The notes under the pieces: model-generated
What the model was told of the DNA's origin: nothing
Databases searched by the model: none
What the model saw: only the letters and a program-made list of their open reading frames with translations
Position numbers and translations under genes: made by a program
Shown here: positions 1-9,114 of the stretch, in pieces
Position numbering within the stretch: the stretch's first letter is position 1
Layout: each line of letters starts with the position of its first letter
Origin: Strigomonas culicis
Taxonomy: Eukaryota > Euglenozoa > Kinetoplastea > Trypanosomatida > Trypanosomatidae
Direction of reading: 5' to 3'
NCBI GenBank assembly: GCA_000482145.1
Contig: AUXH01000002.1
Location: forward strand, 57,566-121,565
Length of the DNA: 64,000 bases

Positions 1-1
1 G

Positions 2-1582
2 AGTTCAACCGAGCTCGAGACGTACGATTTTGTCATCACCACGTACGAAACTCTCACTTACTCTGCTGTGGACGCATTTATTCCCGGAGACAAGGCGAAC
101 TCTTTTGCCTTTCTTCGCAAAGAGGCCGGTCCCTTGTTTCATATCCACTGGAAGCGCATCATTCTGGACGAGGCACACATGGTGCGCCACGCCAAGACGC
201 AGCGGTGGCGTGCTGTGCAGGAGCTTCGTGGTCTTCACCGCTGGGCCGTCACCGCGACTCCGCTTCATAACTCCCTTGAGGACTTGCAGAACCTTTTGTT
301 TTTCGTCGGCGTGCCGAAGTTGCCACTGCTCCCTGGTTCGAATTCGGAGGATCTTTTGAATGATCCAGCGCTGCAACATAGCATTGCGCGCTCGCTGCAG
401 CCGGCACTTCTGCGCCGTGGCCCCATTATGTACCGAAATGGCCAGCGTGAGGTGTTGGTCCAGCTGCCGACAAAGACAGAAGTGGTCACCACCGAGAGCT
501 TTTCCTTGCCCGAGTCCCAGCTGTATAATGGTGTGCTCGCCAAGTCACGAAGTGCGTTGGCTTCCTCCGAGCGAAAGGAAGGAACTTTTCACATCTTCGC
601 GATGATGACCCGACTGCGGCAGGCCTGTTGCCACCCTTGGATCAGCGAGGGGCGTTCACTGAAGGTTTCCGTCTGCGGCATTTGCCAATGTGAGGCGGTG
701 GGCACCGTTACTACCAAGTGTGGGCACGCGTTCTGCAACGAGTGTCTCCTCTTGCGCTTTCGCGAGGCCGTGGACGGAGATGAACTTGCCACAAAGATAC
801 CGTGCCCGACATGTGCAGAGGCGGTGTCGTACGATTCGGTGTTCAAAAAGCAGATTCTCAGCTCAGCGGCCCGCATTGCGCAGTTCAAAGAGCGCGAGTT
901 TGAGCTGAGCACCAAGCTGAAAATGATCCTCAAGGCGATCAGCGACATGAAGAAGAATCACCCCAAGGACAAGATGATTATCTTCTCGCACTTCACGTCT
1001 TTCATGGACGTCATCTCGGTCGCGCTGGACCGCTACCAGATCGAGCACCTTCGGCTTGACGGCACAATGCCCCTCACCCTCCGCAACAGCACCATCCAAC
1101 ACTTCCAGAGCAGCACGTCCGTCCAGGTGATCCTCGCGAGCAAGACATCCACCGGCGTCGGACTCAACCTCACGGCGGCGAACCACGTGCTGGTGGTGGA
1201 CCCGTGGTGGAATCCGGCGATCGAAGAGCAGGCGGTGCACCGGTGCTACCGCATCGGGCAGCGGAAGCCCGTGTACGTGACGCGCTTCATCATCGCGGAC
1301 ACCATCGAGCAATACTGCTTTGACATATGCCAGAAAAAGAAGGAATTTGGCGACGCCATCCTCAAGGCTGCCACATCCAACAACTCCTCCGCAAAGCTGG
1401 CGGCGACGCGGCTGCAGCAGCTGATGGCGCGCTTAAGTTACGTGGAGAGCACCAAGAAGCACTCCAAGGCCTCGTCCCCGCCGACGGGAAGCGATGACGG
1501 CAGTCACGGCCCGACGCAACCGAAGGCAGGGAAAAAGAAAAAAGAGAAGCGTGCTACGGGACGCGCTTCTCCGTCCGTTTGA
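2..1582 (+). CDS. SNF2-family DNA repair helicase with RING finger (RAD5/RAD16 type), 5' partial
   Basis: The reading frame is open from base 2, so the N-terminus and the Walker A motif lie upstream. What remains begins in the first helicase lobe (Y-D-F-V-I-T-T-Y-E-T-L). The Walker B box DEAH is encoded at 167-178. A C3HC4 RING finger (about 673-830) separates the two lobes, and the second lobe follows with the VDPWWNPAIEEQ motif and the RIGQ arginine-finger motif (about 1198-1260). A RING between the SNF2 lobes is the hallmark of RAD5/RAD16/HLTF proteins, which couple DNA-dependent ATPase activity to E3 ubiquitin ligase activity in damage tolerance or nucleotide excision repair. The tail is short, lysine-rich and probably nuclear. 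The subfamily cannot be fixed without the missing N-terminus (HIRAN domain or not). Family assignment is secure. Confidence 0.93.
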   Translation, partial: SSTELETYDFVITTYETLTYSAVDAFIPGDKANSFAFLRKEAGPLFHIHWKRIILDEAHMVRHAKTQRWRAVQELRGLHRWAVTATPLHNSLEDLQNLLFFVGVPKLPLLPGSNSEDLLNDPALQHSIARSLQPALLRRGPIMYRNGQREVLVQLPTKTEVVTTESFSLPESQLYNGVLAKSRSALASSERKEGTFHIFAMMTRLRQACCHPWISEGRSLKVSVCGICQCEAVGTVTTKCGHAFCNECLLLRFREAVDGDELATKIPCPTCAEAVSYDSVFKKQILSSAARIAQFKEREFELSTKLKMILKAISDMKKNHPKDKMIIFSHFTSFMDVISVALDRYQIEHLRLDGTMPLTLRNSTIQHFQSSTSVQVILASKTSTGVGLNLTAANHVLVVDPWWNPAIEEQAVHRCYRIGQRKPVYVTRFIIADTIEQYCFDICQKKKEFGDAILKAATSNNSSAKLAATRLQQLMARLSYVESTKKHSKASSPPTGSDDGSHGPTQPKAGKKKKEKRATGRASPSV

Positions 1583-2089
1583 GTTGTCCCTGTTGCTCAC
1601 ACCCCAGTATTTTTTTTTTCACTAAGTCTTAATACGACACACATGAACGAATCACCTCAATCCTTTAAAGTACATGCTTTTTTTTTAACGGTTCTTTCCC
1701 TCTGTATATGTACACGCTAGTGAATTAGATGCTTCCCATTGCAATTTGCCTCTCTTCCCATCTGTTTTTTTTTTTCTCTTGTAGTTAAGAAAACGATTTA
1801 GTTCGTTCGCCTCGATTTAGCCAACTCATTATTTACTCTGGTTGTACTCCCAGTTATCACACTACATCATTTAGTGCAGATATAGATATACTTATAAATC
1901 CGTTTCATATATATATATATATATATATTTCTGTCCTTTTCAAGAGTTGTGCGCATTGCATTTATTAACTCATTTAGGAATCCTAGCATTTGGTACACAC
2001 ATTTCTTTTTCTTTGTAGCATTATCTAGTATTCGCACCGGTATATATATATACACATATATATACATTTAAATATACGTTTCGGTGTAT
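1583..2089 (+). other. Intergenic region: 3' UTR and trans-splice acceptor of the next gene
   Basis: AT-rich spacer with several T8-T11 runs and an (AT)11 tract at 1907-1928. A pyrimidine tract ends in AG at 2017-2018. This is the likely spliced-leader acceptor for the next gene, because no ATG lies between it and 2090. No gene seen. Confidence 0.6.
1907..1928 (+). repeat. (AT)11 dinucleotide repeat
   Basis: Perfect AT repeat in the first spacer, upstream of the acceptor AG at 2017-2018. Confidence 0.9.
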
Positions 2090-2668
2090 ATGTCACGAGG
2101 CTCATCAAACTACGTCTCACCCAGCTTAGGACCCTCCGGCATGTTCCGCCCCGGCTACCATGACCTAGGCAAGGTCCCGGCAGAGGAGGCGCGCAATTTC
2201 AATCGAAGTACGCAGGGCACTTCCATAGAAGACAGTAGCGGCGCCAGCCAGGCCACCAGCGAGGGCCAGCCGCCCGACTACGCGCCGTCGAGGCGGGCGG
2301 ACGGCCCCTCCGCGAAGCTGCACGCCACGGCGACGCCATTCTACCCCGGCCATCACGGCATCCAGACCACGGCCGCGGCGCCGGCGCCGAGCGGCAGCAG
2401 CGCCTCTCACGGCCCCGCGGCACCGCCGCCGTTTAACACCATCGAGAAGCTGATGCGGCTCATCTCGAGCCAGGTGCACTCCGAGTCGGACATGCTCGTC
2501 GCCTACAAGGAGAGCTCGCGGATGATGGAGGAGGACCTGCAGCGCGAGGTGGAGCAGCACCGGTGCGCGCAGGACCACCTCGAGTCCGTCCAGGCGACGC
2601 TCGATGATCTTATGCAGCTCTTCTCGGAGCAGGACGACCTTCTGAAAGAGATCACGGTCCAAGACTAA
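2090..2668 (+). CDS. Conserved-type hypothetical protein with C-terminal coiled coil
   Basis: A 192-residue protein that I do not recognise. The start is the first ATG after the acceptor AG at 2017-2018; an upstream in-frame GTG at 2084 is not expected to be used. Residues 1-45 are Ser/Gly/Pro-rich, residues 50-110 are a low-complexity Ala/Pro/Gly linker, and residues about 112-192 are strongly charged and heptad-like, predicting a coiled coil. There is no signal peptide or membrane segment. The composition suggests a structural or adaptor protein, but nothing in the sequence assigns a function. Coding status is supported by the sharp GC-rich codon bias compared with flanking AT-rich DNA. Confidence 0.75.
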   Translation: MSRGSSNYVSPSLGPSGMFRPGYHDLGKVPAEEARNFNRSTQGTSIEDSSGASQATSEGQPPDYAPSRRADGPSAKLHATATPFYPGHHGIQTTAAAPAPSGSSASHGPAAPPPFNTIEKLMRLISSQVHSESDMLVAYKESSRMMEEDLQREVEQHRCAQDHLESVQATLDDLMQLFSEQDDLLKEITVQD

Positions 2669-4419
2669 CGTGCTTCATTCTTTCTTGTTCATTATTTTTT
2701 CCTTTTTTTTTCCAGTCAAAACCAGTATACACTATCATTGACATAGAATTTAGCAAATCGTAGTAGCATCATTTCTCTTATTTCCTTTTTTTTTCACCCA
2801 ATAATTCCTCTTCATCATCATCTTTTTTGTTTCTGTGTAGAAAAACTTTTTCTGACAAGCGGTCGTGTGACGGAGAAACAGGAAGATGGGGTTATTTAGA
2901 TAGAGGCAAAGAATTAAAAGGTGATATAGCAAGTAGAACAACAAAAATAGTTTAACTCAATTCAATAATCATAATATTATGAAAAGCAAAAAAGAAAAGG
3001 GATAGTAATCAAGAAACGAGGAGATATACTCTTTAAATACCATTGCTTAATAAAGTACACTGACATACACACAGGTTGATAGTTTTTTTTTTTGCCTTTC
3101 TTTTGTAGATTTGGGTCGAACATTTTTTTTAAATACTCTTCATTTCCTCTTCTTTTTTGCTTGTGTCGTTTGAAAAAGTACTAACGATTATGCGGTTCTT
3201 CTTTTTTTTTTTCTCGTTCACTTGCGTAATAAATATGTTCACCACACTTGTTTTAATCTCGTGATTGATCAGACATGGAAAATACCGCGTTCATCTGTGG
3301 AAGCGTGTCTTCACTATAAAAGCCCTTGTGGTATTCTCAAATACTGATACGCTCACAGACATAAACCTCTTATTGAAAGAACAACAACAACAGCTACTAC
3401 ATCGATAAGAAGATGCAAGGAAAAACAGAAAATAAGAGAGAGAGAGTGTGTGTGTGAGAAAAAAAAAAGAATTATCAATTGTTTTTTCAAAAAAAAAATA
3501 GCAATGTGAGAATAAATAGAAACAAGCAAATAAACAAACAAACAAACAAAATGGAATGAAGCGATCTGGCAAACTGTCAAGTAAGAAGTGTTTTGCAGCA
3601 TTTTGTTTTTGAATGATTTCATTATTATTTTTATCTCATTATTATTGTGTGTGTGCGTGTGTGTGTGTATGTGTGTGTGTGATAATCCTAGTAGTAACAG
3701 CTGTAGCCTTTCGGGCCGATGACTCACATTCTTTTGCGACCCCCCTTTTTGTTTGCAAAGAAATGACCGAAAAGTGCACTAGAAGATTCTTTTCTATTCT
3801 TACTTTTTTTGTTGTATTATATTATTTCTTTTTTTTTTCCTATATTTTCACAGGAGCTTTTTTTTTTCTTCTCTCTCTCTCTATATATACATGCTTCCAA
3901 CTACATAGCCAACACTTACTTTTATATACTTTTTTTGTAGTGTAAACAAAAAGATGAAAAAATCTTCTTATTGTTAATGTATGATACGTTCTCTCTTTTT
4001 TTCTTTTTTGGGCGTGTGTATGTATCGATGCTGCATGTTTTTTTTTTCCTTTTGCTTTTTATATATATATATATATATATATTATTTTTCTCCCCTTTTA
4101 ATCATTTTCACATACGGACTCCTTAAAGAAGAAGAAGAAAAAGAAGAGTCTTTTTTCTTCAGTGGAATTGATATATCGTTGGGCAACTCTTCTTTTTATG
4201 AAATGCTCGTTTGTGACCTGAAACACTTGCACACATGTGTTATAGACGCTCTTTATTATGACCTTCTCTTTCTGCTCTCTTTTTCCTTTTTTTTTGTAAA
4301 TCTACTATACGCTGCTCTCATTCTGCTATTATCAAAAAGGAAAATACAAACGGAATACAGCGGTCCACCCGTTTACCATAGGGGAGGTAAGCTCTTGCTC
4401 CATACGATACGGACACGAA
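2669..4419 (+). other. Long AT-rich intergenic region without a gene
   Basis: The 1.75 kb holds T runs, a (TG)n tract (3647-3682), a (CT)n/(TA) tract near 3870-3888 and an (AT)11 tract at 4061-4082. Open frames here encode only runs of Phe/Leu/Ser from T-rich DNA. A pyrimidine tract (about 4262-4296) followed by the first AGs at 4338-4339 and 4359-4360 is the likely acceptor for the gene at 4420. Confidence 0.6.
4061..4082 (+). repeat. (AT)11 dinucleotide repeat
   Basis: Perfect AT repeat in the long spacer before the gene at 4420. Confidence 0.9.
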
Positions 4420-5697
4420 ATGAACTCTACGCAGAACAACGCCAACGGGGCGGTTTTCTACTCCACTCGCACGGCGGCGCCGCGGGAGGACGACGACGCG
4501 CTCTCCGAGTTCCTGCGGCAGCAGGCCCGCGAAGGGTTCGCAAGCAGCAGCTACTGGGGCCACAACGGCGGCGAGGTGCCGCCGCGCGAGTCGGACGACG
4601 TGACCGGCCAGAACGGCTACCGCTTCACGGATGAGATCAACCGCAAGCTGGTGCCCTTTCCCAAGGAGACGACGAGCATGCCCAAGACGCGCGACTACAC
4701 GCTCACCGGGCTGCACCTGCTGAGGGAGGGCGCGCGCGAGGCGTACAACACGGCCCACCCGATGACGGAGGACCAGCTGCGCCAGTTGGAGCTGCTGCGC
4801 GGCACCGGCGGCGGGGACGCCGACGGTACCAAGGCCCGCTTTCTGACCCTGGACACCACGACGCAGCGCATGCCGGGCAAGCTCGACGACGACGTGATCC
4901 AGACGCTGCAGGAGGGGCAGGCGCTAGAGGACGAGCTGCGCGACCGCCTGGCGAAGATCAAGAAGATCCCCTTCTCGACGGAAGACCCCGACGCCTACCG
5001 CATCACATCGGACGATTACATAGACATGTCTGGGATCGACTCCTCCTCGTACCACGTGCGCGAGCAGGACCCGAACGACCCCAGCCGGATGGTGGACGTG
5101 TATAGGAGCCGGTACAACAACGTCACGCGCGAAGGCCCGCGGCGGCGCGAGCAGACGCAGAAGGGGATGGAGCGCTCGCGGCTGGTCAACCCGAATGAGC
5201 TGCGCAGCACCCTCATGGCCAGCCGGCGGGAGCAGATGTCCGTGGGGTACGAGCCGTGGCAGGCGAAGGAGTTGATGAGCACGATGCACCGGGAGCATGC
5301 CGCCTACGACGTGGACGAGGCGCAGTTCACCAACACGCGCGACGCCGTCGCGCCGCTGCGCAACCGCAACTACCAGCTGTCGCAGAAGCACGAACTAGCC
5401 GTGACGCAGCACGACGAGCGGGCGCGCTCGCGCAACGCGGGTACGTTCGCGACCGAGTACACGGACGGCTACCAGGATCGCTACGACGAGGCGGACATCG
5501 ACAAGAAGCACGCCGGGAAGAGTGTCTTCGACATCAAGAACGGTGCCTATACAATGGACCACCACTTCCACCACCCGCGTGACGCCACCGGCAGAGGAGA
5601 GACCTATAACCCTGCACAGCTAGTCCCTGGCCAGTATACCACCATGGCGAAGGAACCACTTCATGCTATGAATTTCTTAGAGACGAGCGAGCAGTAA
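4420..5697 (+). CDS. Conserved hypothetical protein, 425 residues
   Basis: The start ATG is the first after the predicted acceptor (AG at 4338-4339 or 4359-4360). The product is hydrophilic, rich in Arg, Asp, Tyr and Thr, with no membrane segment, signal peptide or recognised domain. Short aromatic and Asn/Tyr-containing segments alternate with charged stretches throughout, and the C-terminal third has a His-rich patch (about residues 375-385). This extended, low-hydrophobicity pattern is common among trypanosomatid cytoskeletal and axonemal proteins, but that is inference only. GC-rich third positions across the whole length support real coding. Confidence 0.75.
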   Translation: MNSTQNNANGAVFYSTRTAAPREDDDALSEFLRQQAREGFASSSYWGHNGGEVPPRESDDVTGQNGYRFTDEINRKLVPFPKETTSMPKTRDYTLTGLHLLREGAREAYNTAHPMTEDQLRQLELLRGTGGGDADGTKARFLTLDTTTQRMPGKLDDDVIQTLQEGQALEDELRDRLAKIKKIPFSTEDPDAYRITSDDYIDMSGIDSSSYHVREQDPNDPSRMVDVYRSRYNNVTREGPRRREQTQKGMERSRLVNPNELRSTLMASRREQMSVGYEPWQAKELMSTMHREHAAYDVDEAQFTNTRDAVAPLRNRNYQLSQKHELAVTQHDERARSRNAGTFATEYTDGYQDRYDEADIDKKHAGKSVFDIKNGAYTMDHHFHHPRDATGRGETYNPAQLVPGQYTTMAKEPLHAMNFLETSEQ

Positions 5698-6147
5698 GAG
5701 TATGATACTGTCTCCCTCTCTCTCTCTCTCTTCTGGTCTTGAGTTGTGCTTGCCTGTGTACCACAGGCAATTGTAATTGTAAATATATCTGCGTCTATAT
5801 GTATGGATTAGAGTATTGAATTCTGTTCTTCTTTTGATTATTACTAATTTTTCTGCGATGTATGTATCATGTATCACTCTTTCAATTCCTATTCGTGTCG
5901 GCCGCAATGACAACTATGGAGAGGCTTCTGCTCACCACCAGAAGGCGAAATGGGGAACCCGAAAGGGAATGATGTTCTTCATATCCATGCACCCATTCGT
6001 CCCCCTCGTTTTTTTTTTTCTACACTGCTCCAAGGGTGCAATTAGTATTTCTTTTTCACTGTTGTCCTTGTTGACCCCTTCCACTGAGGTGGAACTCTCT
6101 TGTTTTTTTTTTGTGTTCGTTATTAATACCACCCCCCTCTTGTCACA
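5698..6147 (+). other. Intergenic region with a perfect hairpin
   Basis: A (CT)n tract sits at 5713-5731 and a perfect 9-bp inverted repeat with a 3-base loop at 5750-5770. A pyrimidine tract ending in AG at 6087-6088 is the probable acceptor for the gene at 6148. No gene seen. Confidence 0.55.
5750..5770 (+). promoter_or_regulatory. Perfect hairpin in a 3' UTR
   Basis: A 9-bp perfect stem (5750-5758 with 5762-5770) closing a three-base loop TAC, 52 bases after the stop of the 425-residue gene. Possible mRNA stability element; function unproven. Confidence 0.4.
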
Positions 6148-6705
6148 ATGCTGCGACGGACGGATCTGTTCTTCCGCAAGTCCATCCAGCACTACCCGGT
6201 GCCGCCCAAAATGCGCCTGTACGGGCGCAAGTGGAGTAGCTCCCGCACCAATGCGTACAACCGGATGTTCTGGCGCACCGTCATGGATGAGAACCACGCG
6301 CGCCCGTCCTTCTGGGTCTCCGACTTCCGGCACAAGTACCTGGCCAAGACGGGGACCGACTTCCAGGGCCGCGTGCCGGTGTCCCCCGCCCCCGGCATGT
6401 ACCAAGGGTTTAGCGACGTGCACAAGATCCTCGCGAACCACCCGAAGCCGCAGAGGGAGTCGCGGCACTTGCCCATCATGCCCATGACGCCTCGCGTCGT
6501 GTACGAGCACGCGCAGGAGAAGAGGATCGACTTTGGTAAGAAGATCCGTAGCGACCGGCGGCGCATCCAGGAGATGCGCGTGACCGAGTTCTGGGGATGG
6601 TACATGAAGCTGCAGCGCGTGCGCGGGCGCTGGTGCCGCGAGCAGGGCGTCTCCAGCCGCGGCGTCTACGGCCCCGCGGTGGACGCTGCGGAGCTGTGGG
6701 GCTGA
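6148..6705 (+). CDS. Basic hypothetical protein, possibly mitochondrial
   Basis: A 185-residue protein rich in Arg, Lys, Trp, Tyr and Phe. The N-terminus (M-L-R-R-T-D-L-F-F-R-K) is short, basic and amphipathic, like a trypanosomatid mitochondrial import sequence. The remainder is compact and basic without membrane segments. The size, charge and aromatic content resemble the many lineage-specific mitoribosomal or mitochondrial RNA-associated proteins of kinetoplastids. I cannot name a family, so the location is inference from the presequence. The start is the first ATG after the acceptor at 6087-6088. Confidence 0.75.
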   Translation: MLRRTDLFFRKSIQHYPVPPKMRLYGRKWSSSRTNAYNRMFWRTVMDENHARPSFWVSDFRHKYLAKTGTDFQGRVPVSPAPGMYQGFSDVHKILANHPKPQRESRHLPIMPMTPRVVYEHAQEKRIDFGKKIRSDRRRIQEMRVTEFWGWYMKLQRVRGRWCREQGVSSRGVYGPAVDAAELWG

Positions 6706-6981
6706 GATGGTGTGTGTGTGTGTGTGCGTTGTGTTTGCTTGGAGCACCGTGTTTCTAGTGGCTCTGATTAGTTGTTCGTTTGTTGTGTTTACAGCCTGAG
6801 TTCATACTCTCCCGAAAAAAAATAGTACCCACAGCGAAAAGAGAGGTGTTTGTGGAGCACATTCTTCTTCTTTTTATTTGATTTGTTGTCTCTATTTCCG
6901 TTGCTGGTACCTGACCAACCTTCTCTTACTTCTTTTCTTCTCTTCTCTTTTAGAACCGAAGTTTTAATCAAGGATACCATC

Positions 6982-8583
6982 ATGGGCAGGAAGGCGAACA
7001 AGAAGAGTACGCAGTGGGAGGACCGCGACATCGTCGAGGACCTCGACCTGGACCTCGGCAAGGCGGCCAGCGCGGACAACTTTGCCGAGGAGGACATTGT
7101 GCACAACCGATCCAAAAAGAGCGCAAAGCGCCCTCGGCGCGCTACCGCCGCCGACGAGGAGGATGACGACGACGGCATCGCGCGTGTGCTCCCCGCGGAC
7201 GCCCACCGGATGGATGGCTACGGCGACGACGAGGGTGGCTACGTGGAGGAGGAGCAGATGGCGCTGTCCACCGAGAAGAGCAACCGCCGCCAGGCCGCGG
7301 AGGAAGACTTCGACGTGGCGGGCATCTCCCTCGCGAAGATGCCGAGCGCGACGGCCAAGAAGGTGAAGAAAGACGTGTTCGACGCGGAGCCTGTTGTGGA
7401 GGCGGTGGAGCGCGACTTCGCCTCCCTGTCAAAGAGCGAGCGGCTGGCGGTGCTCAAGAAGGAGTCCCCGGAGGTGCTCAAGATGCTGGACGACCTGAAG
7501 AAGTACCTGGCCGAGGTGAAGCAGCTCGCGCAGCCGCTGAACGAGCTGCTGCACCAGCGCCGCCTGACCTCCGAGTCGGACAAAAACCTCGTTGCCTTCT
7601 TAGAAACCAAAGTGCAGCTCATGCTGAGCTACTGCATGCACGTCACGTTCTACCTGCTGCTCAAGTCGGAGGGCCGGAAGGTCGCCGGCCACCCGGTAAT
7701 TGACAACCTGGTCGAGATCCGCGTCTACCTGGAGAAGATGTGGCCGCTGGAGGAGAAGCTGCAGTACTCGCTGAACCGCCTGCTCAGCGGGAAGAGCACG
7801 GCGACGGCGCACCTCGGCGACCTGCGCCCGGTGAAGGGGAGCGAGAGCGGCCTGTACGAGGCCGCGCGCGGGTCGCAGGACACGGAGGCGCGCGAGCGGC
7901 GGCGCCTGCAGCAGCAGCAGCGGGAGGCGGAGGAGCTGGAGCGCGAGGAGCTCTCGGCGATGACCCGCGTGCAGTCCAAGAAGGCCTCCGCGCTCAACAA
8001 GATCGCGCTCGACAACCGCATCGCCCCGCTGAGCTACCGCGAGGACGAGGACCAGTACTTCGCGAAGCTCACGACGGACGACAAGGACGGGGAGGGGGAG
8101 GGGCTGTCCCTGATGGACGCGCTGCGCCAGCGGCAGGCCAAGGTGGCCTCGCTACAGAAGCCGTCCAAGGCGGTGCGTGTCGCGGAGGAGGAGGCGCTCG
8201 AGGGGGACGAGGAGGAGGACCTGGACGAGGACGAGGCGGGCAGCGAGGAGGGCGAGGAGGGCGAGGAGGCAGACTACGACGCGATGCTGGAGGAGGAGGT
8301 GGCGCGCGAGGAGGCGAAGGAGCGCGACACGGCGGCGCGGCCGGCCTTCCAAGTGAAGGAGGCGGACCGCCGCAAGGCGAGCAAGAAGATCGAGTCGCAC
8401 CGCGGCCTCACCAAGGCGCGCCCCAAGGACCGCAAGAACCCCCGTGTGGCGCAGCGCCACAAGTACCAGAAGCGGCTCCAGATCCACAAGGCCCAGTCGC
8501 GCCGCTTCCAGCCCGAGCCCGAGGAGGGCTTTGTGGGTGTCCGCTCGGTCAAGGCTGGTGTGGTTCGTTCCACAAAGCTGTAA
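6982..8583 (+). CDS. UTP3: Sas10/Utp3-family small-subunit processome protein
   Basis: A 533-residue protein. Residues about 147-250 form the helical Sas10/Utp3/C1D domain, a long acidic tract lies at about 403-433, and residues about 462-533 carry the C-terminal Sas10 domain (basic, with N-P-R-V and a final V-V-R-S-T-K-L). This order matches Utp3/Sas10, a nucleolar component of the U3 snoRNP small-subunit processome needed for early 18S rRNA processing. The N-terminal 60 residues are basic and acidic by turns, as expected for a nuclear protein. The pyrimidine tract and AG at 6952-6953 give a 28-nt 5' UTR, so the ATG at 6982 is the start and the upstream in-frame extension is not coding. Confidence 0.92.
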   Translation: MGRKANKKSTQWEDRDIVEDLDLDLGKAASADNFAEEDIVHNRSKKSAKRPRRATAADEEDDDDGIARVLPADAHRMDGYGDDEGGYVEEEQMALSTEKSNRRQAAEEDFDVAGISLAKMPSATAKKVKKDVFDAEPVVEAVERDFASLSKSERLAVLKKESPEVLKMLDDLKKYLAEVKQLAQPLNELLHQRRLTSESDKNLVAFLETKVQLMLSYCMHVTFYLLLKSEGRKVAGHPVIDNLVEIRVYLEKMWPLEEKLQYSLNRLLSGKSTATAHLGDLRPVKGSESGLYEAARGSQDTEARERRRLQQQQREAEELEREELSAMTRVQSKKASALNKIALDNRIAPLSYREDEDQYFAKLTTDDKDGEGEGLSLMDALRQRQAKVASLQKPSKAVRVAEEEALEGDEEEDLDEDEAGSEEGEEGEEADYDAMLEEEVAREEAKERDTAARPAFQVKEADRRKASKKIESHRGLTKARPKDRKNPRVAQRHKYQKRLQIHKAQSRRFQPEPEEGFVGVRSVKAGVVRSTKL

Positions 8584-9114
8584 GAAAACAGAAGATGCTC
8601 TTTTTTTTTCTTCGTTTTCTTTGTTGCATCTGTTCTTTCTCCTTACTGTTTGTTTTCTTTTTTAAAATGTTTGTTGTTGATGAAGAAAGCTCGTATTATT
8701 ATACACGTACTTATTGTAATATGGTGATATAGTTGAGTGCTTTTTTTTTTCCCGTTTGGCGTTCACGTCGCCCTTAATCTGTTTCGCGTTTAATATTTAA
8801 ATATCCACTAAAACTGTAATTCTCTTTTCTTATTCATGAACAAGAACAAAATCACCAACAACAAAAAGGTATATACGATTCATCTCCTTCAGAGATGTCA
8901 AGAAGCGCCACTTCTCACTCCTTGTAACCTTTTGTATCGCCTTCTCATACTGTATGCTCAATAAAGATGACTTTCCCTCCTTTCCCCTTCTACCACGGCG
9001 TCCTTCTGTGTGTGCTAATATACTCTGTGACAAACAAAGAAAATCACAATCATCACGTTAATAATTAACACCACAACAAACTTAGTTAGTAATTATTTGT
9101 TTCCCCTTCCATAT
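8584..9114 (+). other. Intergenic region
   Basis: AT-rich spacer with T9-T10 runs. The acceptor for the following gene is unclear: candidate AGs lie at 9084-9085 and 9088-9089, but no strong pyrimidine tract lies directly before them. No gene seen. Confidence 0.5.

Noticed and set aside
3613..4634. Plus-strand frames with apparent membrane segments
   Set aside because: The hydrophobicity comes from T-rich spacer DNA (Phe, Leu, Ser, Tyr). Codon use does not match real genes, and the second frame runs into the next gene out of frame.
7740..8732. A 330-codon frame overlapping the Sas10/Utp3 gene
   Set aside because: Gly/Ala/Arg-rich alternative frame of a GC-rich gene. The overlapping frame has clear domains.
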